A stretch of DNA of 61,748 nt from Candidatus Spongiihabitans thiooxidans (GTDB lineage Bacteria; Pseudomonadota; Gammaproteobacteria; Arenicellales; Poriferihabitantaceae), in the NCBI GenBank assembly GCA_001543005.1, contig LFLB01000013.1:1-61748 (forward strand), read 5' to 3'. The translations under genes and the position numbers were made by a program. This document shows, piece after piece, positions 57,877 to 61,748 of this stretch. The notes below the pieces were generated by a model. That model was not told the origin of the DNA and searched no databases. It saw nothing but the letters and a program-made list of their open reading frames with translations. Numbering within the stretch: the first letter of the stretch is position 1; each line of letters starts with the position of its first letter.

Positions 57877-58214
57877 CTACAGAGTGAGATGCCCCTTGAC
57901 CAGCGGTACGGAAATCTGCGTTTGGGTGAGGGCAGCAGGATATGCGCCGGCATGTCATCATCCCCTTCCGAGGAGTGTCGGTATTGCGGGTCACCGTCCG
58001 GCGCCATCCGATTCAAAAATGCGTTCAGATCGGTCAGCACATCCGGGTCGGTGTTCTCCTGAATCACCAGCGAAGCCGAAGTGTGCCGGATGAACACCGT
58101 GAGCAGTCCCGTGGTCATCCCCTGAGCGTGCGCCCAGGAGACGATTTCATGATTGATGTTGTGCAGTCCTCGCCCATTGGTTTTGATGGATATCTCGTGC
58201 GTCGCCTGTTTCGT
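57877..58214 (-). pseudogene. yjbQ: YjbQ/UPF0047 family protein, start codon lost and C-terminus truncated
   Basis: From 58214 the frame reads ACG-AAA-CAG where homologues have ATG-AAA-CAG, 5 bases after an AGGTGAG site. It continues KQATHEISIKTNGRGLHNIN, LLTVFIRHTSASLVIQENTD and PQYRHSSEGDDDMPAHI, all family motifs. After MPAHIL one base is missing and the native ALTQTQISVPLVKGHLTL lies in the next frame. It then stops, without the GTWQGIYL end. The in-frame ATG at 58118 would give only a fragment. The lost start, frameshift and truncation argue for a pseudogene. Confidence 0.75.
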
Positions 58215-58379
58215 GCCTCACCTTTTTCGAAATTTATCCGACATATATTAGGAATGCGGCCAAAATCCAGCCATCTCCCGTAAAAAAATCCGGATGAATC
58301 CGGGAGGAGCTTAAATTAACAATGCCGTTTTTTTGCAGGAGTGTGAGGGGCGATTGAATAACCCCCATCGCCGCATAGA

Positions 58380-60062
58380 TTACCGAGAACCACTGACCCC
58401 ATTTTGCGCTAACGTTGAAATGCTGACCGCTGTTTGAATCCCAGCCCCGCAGCTATTCATATACACAGCACTCTCTCCTACGATGACACACGTCCCTGTC
58501 AATTGTGATTGTAATTGTTGGAGTCCCTCATTGATCACTAACTCAAAATCTTGTTCCTCAGAATTATCATCGCACCCGATCAAGGTGAAATCATAATTCA
58601 AACACAACCCGGTCGTTTTATGTTTTATCTGAGCATTTTTGAACCCAGGGATAAATGACCAAATAACGGCCGTGTCAAGATCACACGAACCCGCAGTAAT
58701 ACTGTTAGCTCCTGTAGTAGTCAGGCAGTGGTGACTTTCATCCCCGGTAATTTGTACCCACGGCGATAAGGTGAACTCATACATTCGGCCATAGTATTTC
58801 GCTTGGTGTGTTGCGGTGTTTGCCTGCTCAGGTATGGGTAAAAAGTAACAGCGTACGGCCGTAGGAATATTGAGAACATTCTCCTTTTCACAAAAGAAAG
58901 GATTATACGCCATGGGCACATAAAGCTTTGTACTCGGGTCGTATAAACTTGCGTACCCTTTGTAATCACGGCCCAATTGAGCATAGATGTCCATTGGAAC
59001 GTAGATATTGTGTACAGCGGAATGCGTCGCAGTCGTCGGATCATACCTGACCAATCCTATGCCACCATGGAAGAAAAAAGGAACATCCGGTGGTGTCGAA
59101 GACGTGGAATGCGGATCGGAGCCGATGCCCGGCCCACTGCACAGCATCCAAAGAATTGTATCGCTCTCCGCATCCTCGAGATGTTGGCAATCTTGGAAGC
59201 TAATAAATGCCTGCGGATTGTGTGAAAATAGTGGGTCGGCATGAAACGATAACGGATTATGATGGGATGACGTCCAATCATAAAAATCCTGTGACCCCCA
59301 GTTTGTGCCAGAAAAAATATACTGGTTACTACTAGGATTCTGCATGATGGTTGCTGAAGAGAGGTGATCTGGGAAAGGCGTACGTATCGTCCCAATGATA
59401 ATATCAGGATTATCAACATCAGCTAAATGAGGGCTCACGGCGTACATCAGCCCTGTCCCATTGCAAGCGCGCCCTTCGTTCACTGCACCAGGCAGATAGG
59501 TCGCGAGTGGAATATAGATATAGTTCGGAGATGCAGTGGCATCATACCTCAAGGCATCAATACCGCCGGGATGATACATATTGCCGTAGGTTGTTACCTG
59601 TTTACTGATCGCATGACTCGAATCTGATTTTTGAAATTTCGTGATCCACGCCTTTCCTTCGCCAGCGTCACAGTCAGGTGTGATGTGTTCCTTGATGACT
59701 TCCACTGACGACACGTAGAAATCATTCCCAATCTTTGTCATGCCTTCAGCGTGAAACAGCCCCGGGACATCGACGAACCCTTCATAGTGCCACATAGCAG
59801 TATTCGGCGACTCTGCGAGAGCTAGCAACCGGGTCAGGAATGACCAATCTCTAGCATTCTTTGCCCGTAATGCAGGAGTTGGTGAGGTTCTCGCTCTCAT
59901 GATATTTTTGTTCGATGGCTTGAACGTACTTTGTGTTTCTACATCTGGCCTTGTCTCAGACGCGGGGAGAGAGTCTATATTGATATCCGGGTGACAGCCA
60001 ATGGAAACAATAGAGACAATGAATAAAGATAAAAAAACTCTCCACGATAAAAACATATGCAT
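58380..60062 (-). CDS. Large lipoprotein of unknown function with a possible ricin-type lectin end
   Basis: A 560-residue protein. The N-terminal hydrophobic segment ends in a lipobox-like IVSIGC (Cys near residue 23), so it is probably a membrane-anchored lipoprotein. The middle (about 90-420) looks like a beta-propeller or secreted-enzyme fold with repeated FHGGIGLVRYDPTT-type strands. Residues about 430-540 contain repeats such as HHCLTTTGANSITAGSC and TTGLCLNYDFTLIGCDD, resembling ricin B-type (QxW) lectin folds. It lies alone among mobile-element remains. I recognise no named family. The start could be M1 or M3. Confidence 0.65.
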   Translation of the reverse strand: MHMFLSWRVFLSLFIVSIVSIGCHPDINIDSLPASETRPDVETQSTFKPSNKNIMRARTSPTPALRAKNARDWSFLTRLLALAESPNTAMWHYEGFVDVPGLFHAEGMTKIGNDFYVSSVEVIKEHITPDCDAGEGKAWITKFQKSDSSHAISKQVTTYGNMYHPGGIDALRYDATASPNYIYIPLATYLPGAVNEGRACNGTGLMYAVSPHLADVDNPDIIIGTIRTPFPDHLSSATIMQNPSSNQYIFSGTNWGSQDFYDWTSSHHNPLSFHADPLFSHNPQAFISFQDCQHLEDAESDTILWMLCSGPGIGSDPHSTSSTPPDVPFFFHGGIGLVRYDPTTATHSAVHNIYVPMDIYAQLGRDYKGYASLYDPSTKLYVPMAYNPFFCEKENVLNIPTAVRCYFLPIPEQANTATHQAKYYGRMYEFTLSPWVQITGDESHHCLTTTGANSITAGSCDLDTAVIWSFIPGFKNAQIKHKTTGLCLNYDFTLIGCDDNSEEQDFELVINEGLQQLQSQLTGTCVIVGESAVYMNSCGAGIQTAVSISTLAQNGVSGSR

Positions 60063-60619
60063 CCGCCTTCTGGTCTGTAAGGATTATGCGCCGAGGATCC
60101 AACACTTGGCAGACATCGCTACACGAAGGAAGCAAAGGAGCTACGCCATCAAAGAACATCCACGTGCACCACGTACTCTTGAGCCGTCACGATTGCGATG
60201 TTCTCACAGGGGCTCATAATTAAGTCGTGTAACAAGATCACGGGGGGTTCCTCGGAGAGTGTGTGCCATCGGCTGACTCATGTTGTTGGTATAGACTTCT
60301 ATTCTATAGATTCCAGAAAAAGATTCCAGAAAAAAAAGCAAGCGACCATCCTCTCTTGAGTGTGCCATCACAGGGTCGTGCTGTGGGGTGGCAAGACTCA
60401 CCCGGAGCCCCGGGCGCACACACAACCTCGGGAGCCGCCGCCGGGCGTGGATGGACTCGACGTTCCTAACCGTTCCCATGGATTCGTGCCTGGATGCACT
60501 GAATCAAAATACGCATTGGCATGTTGACCTAATCGCGTCCCTTCACCTGGACTGGTAATTTTAGGAAATTATATACTTGTTGCCCCAAGCATGAAATAAG
60601 CCCTGTATAAGTTCAGATA
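60063..60619. other. Gene-poor stretch between lipoprotein and IS
   Basis: It contains a 13-bp tandem duplication (60308-60333) and an open minus-strand frame (60204-60479) without recognisable family features. The promoter of the lipoprotein should lie near 60063-60200. I see nothing else. Confidence 0.5.
60308..60333. repeat. 13-bp perfect tandem duplication
   Basis: agattccagaaaa occurs twice with no gap. Confidence 0.8.
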
Positions 60620-61340
60620 CCCCCCGCTTTCGCGAGGGCAGGCTTTGGGAGATGACTTCCAAACATGCTCAACAACGCCTCAAAATCCTCGGTTTCTTCG
60701 CGGATCATGGCCAAGCCGCGACCTGTAATGCCTTCGGCCTCAGTCGCAGAACCCTTTATCGCTGGAAACAGACCCTGCGCCAGGCCGGCGGCAACCCGGC
60801 GGCCCTGACTGCCAAATCCTGCGCGTCCAGGCGAAAGCGCAAACCCGACCGACCGCCGGCACTGATCAAGGAAATCCGCCAACTGCGCGAGCAATTCCCC
60901 AACCTCGGCAAAGCCAAACTGCAGGTCTTGCTGCGATCCTGGTGCAGGCGGCAAGACATCGAACTGCCCAGCGCATCCACCCTCGGCCGCATCATCGCCC
61001 GCGACCCAAACAAAATGCGCCACGTCCCCACCAGACTGAGTGCCCGCGGCCGCCACAAACCGCTCAACCGTAAACGCAAAACCCGCAAGCCCAAAGGCGG
61101 CAAACATCCACCGCTTGAAGTGTTCGCCTGCGATACCGTGGCAACCTGCGCGATGGACTGCGCTGCTGCCTGTTCACCTTCATCGATCCGCATTCCCGCT
61201 TCGCTATCGCCTTCGCCGCCGCCACCTAGGCTGGCCAGCAGGCTACCATCGCCCTTGACGCCCTGTGTCAACTGCCGCCTAAACCGCCGCGCTTCAGGAT
61301 CGAAGATAACGGCTCCGAGTTCATGGGACGCTTCCAGCAC
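60620..61340 (+). mobile_element. Second copy of the rve-type IS, right end truncated
   Basis: The left inverted repeat 60620-60648 is complete. The transposase starts at 60652 (MTSKHAQQRLKILGFFADHG) and is similar to the copy at 54452. The frame is intact to VFACDTVAT and then shifts, and DNGSEF is readable as EDNGSEFMGRF near 61305. It then ends abruptly at the cbiX repeat, sharing the string tcgatccagcgcc with it. The right inverted repeat is missing. Confidence 0.75.
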
Positions 61341-61529
61341 TCGATCCAGCGCCATATGAATATTCGGCGAAGAGTATTCCAAAAACCCATATTCAATCTG
61401 GAGATTCGGGCAACGGGCGCGCAAGCCCGATACTAACTGGCTGAACTCTTGCTCGGCGATTTTCGCCCGGCTGCCGTGACCGCAGATAATGATGCCGCAA
61501 TTTTCAGGCAGCGCATTTAGAATTGACAT
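61341..61529 (-). pseudogene. Duplicated 5' end of cbiX (about 63 codons)
   Basis: From the ATG at 61529 it reads MSILNALPENCGIIICGHGS and EYGFLEYSSPNIHMALDR, matching the intact cbiX with a few changes (D/E, L/Q, H/C). It then runs into the IS. The matching upstream region extends to 61625. Confidence 0.8.
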
Positions 61530-61671
61530 TAAAATTGATATTGTGCTTTTGAATCGGCGGATTATACATTTCAATTTCAAAGCGGTGTTATAAATGCACG
61601 GTCTGCAAAATACATTTGAAATTACATAGTCGCGGACCGACCGGTATCGGTCAACACAAAAAACCGCAGAG

Positions 61672-61748
61672 TGTTAATGATAAGTAATCTGTCCGCTTTT
61701 GTAACACGTAATGTGTCCGGATTTATAGTCGCTATTTTTGGAGTTGAC
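61672..61748. mobile_element. Left-end fragment of the ISNCY-type element
   Basis: It matches 30556-30632 with few differences (tgttaatgataagtaatctg and on). The window stops inside the element. Confidence 0.85.

Noticed and set aside
60204..60479. 91-codon minus-strand frame upstream of the lipoprotein
   Set aside because: Arg-rich start, no recognisable domain, crosses a tandem duplication.
60756..61580. 274-codon minus-strand frame beginning like CbiX
   Set aside because: Chimeric: the duplicated cbiX 5' end reading into the antisense strand of the transposase. Recorded as a pseudogene instead.
1..61748. CRISPR array
   Set aside because: No set of regularly spaced direct repeats with unique spacers is present. 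The repeats seen are contiguous short tandem units.

Overview
The window looks like a stretch of a gammaproteobacterial chromosome with moderate GC and many insertion-sequence scars. The lineage call is an inference. It rests on a yggX gene immediately followed by tRNA-Phe, on CaiD-like, CobUTCS, GreA, AlaX and PEP carboxylase proteins of proteobacterial type, and on short REP-like palindromes. The gene content (carnitine, methylarginine, choline-like and possibly DMSP breakdown) would suit a marine or host-associated heterotroph. Both window ends lie inside copies of the same ISNCY-type element, so the window may be a whole contig broken at repeats.

Layout. (1) 360-11952, all leftward: a catabolic cluster with an ADP-forming acyl-CoA ligase, acyl-CoA dehydrogenase, SDR, carnitine dehydrogenase-thioesterase fusion, a kinase/M23/PLP-phospholyase fusion, a GMC dehydrogenase and DDAH. 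(2) 12038-20785, leftward and tightly coupled: a type III restriction-modification operon with two extra genes between mod and res, a PHP-SMC-like ATPase and an AlbA_2/HATPase protein. (3) 20890-23805: GNAT, a DddP-like M24 protein and CaiD. They complement cluster 1, because CoA ligase + acyl-CoA dehydrogenase + CaiD + carnitine dehydrogenase + thioesterase could take gamma-butyrobetaine or crotonobetaine through carnitine towards glycine betaine. The dehydrocarnitine-cleaving enzyme is not in the window. (4) 23973-26804: PEP carboxylase. (5) 27021-30480, leftward: an unusual four-gene operon with an alpha/beta hydrolase, E1-like adenylating enzyme, FeeM/autoinducer-synthase-like acyltransferase and EamA exporter, a candidate small-molecule pathway. 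(6) 30556-31060: a 505-bp internally deleted ISNCY-type element, followed by TupB-TupC-MobA without TupA. (7) 33279-43237: AlaX, Gfo/Idh/MocA oxidoreductase, an IS1595 scrap, glutamine amidotransferase, SLC13 permease, GreA, acetoacetyl-CoA synthetase, ferredoxin and a secreted metalloprotease-like protein. (8) 43294-47781: SAM-cyclase-ATPase signalling protein coupled to a JmjC-like protein. (9) 48298-54195: DUF5362 protein, class I aldolase and cobalamin genes cobS-cobC-cobT-cobU-cbiX. (10) 54421-61748: a scarred region with two copies of an rve-type IS, a frameshifted yggX, tRNA-Phe, an IS91-family ruin, a broken yjbQ, a lipoprotein and a second copy of the cbiX 5' end.

Two patterns cut across the window. 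The first is a set of perfect or near-perfect tandem duplications of 9-16 bp, mostly at gene boundaries. Those inside reading frames have unit lengths divisible by three. The second is gene decay and IS scars concentrated in the last 7 kb. The most promising candidates for undescribed biology are the four-gene E1/FeeM operon, the four-gene restriction-modification operon and the cyclase/JmjC pair. All functions are inferred from sequence alone.
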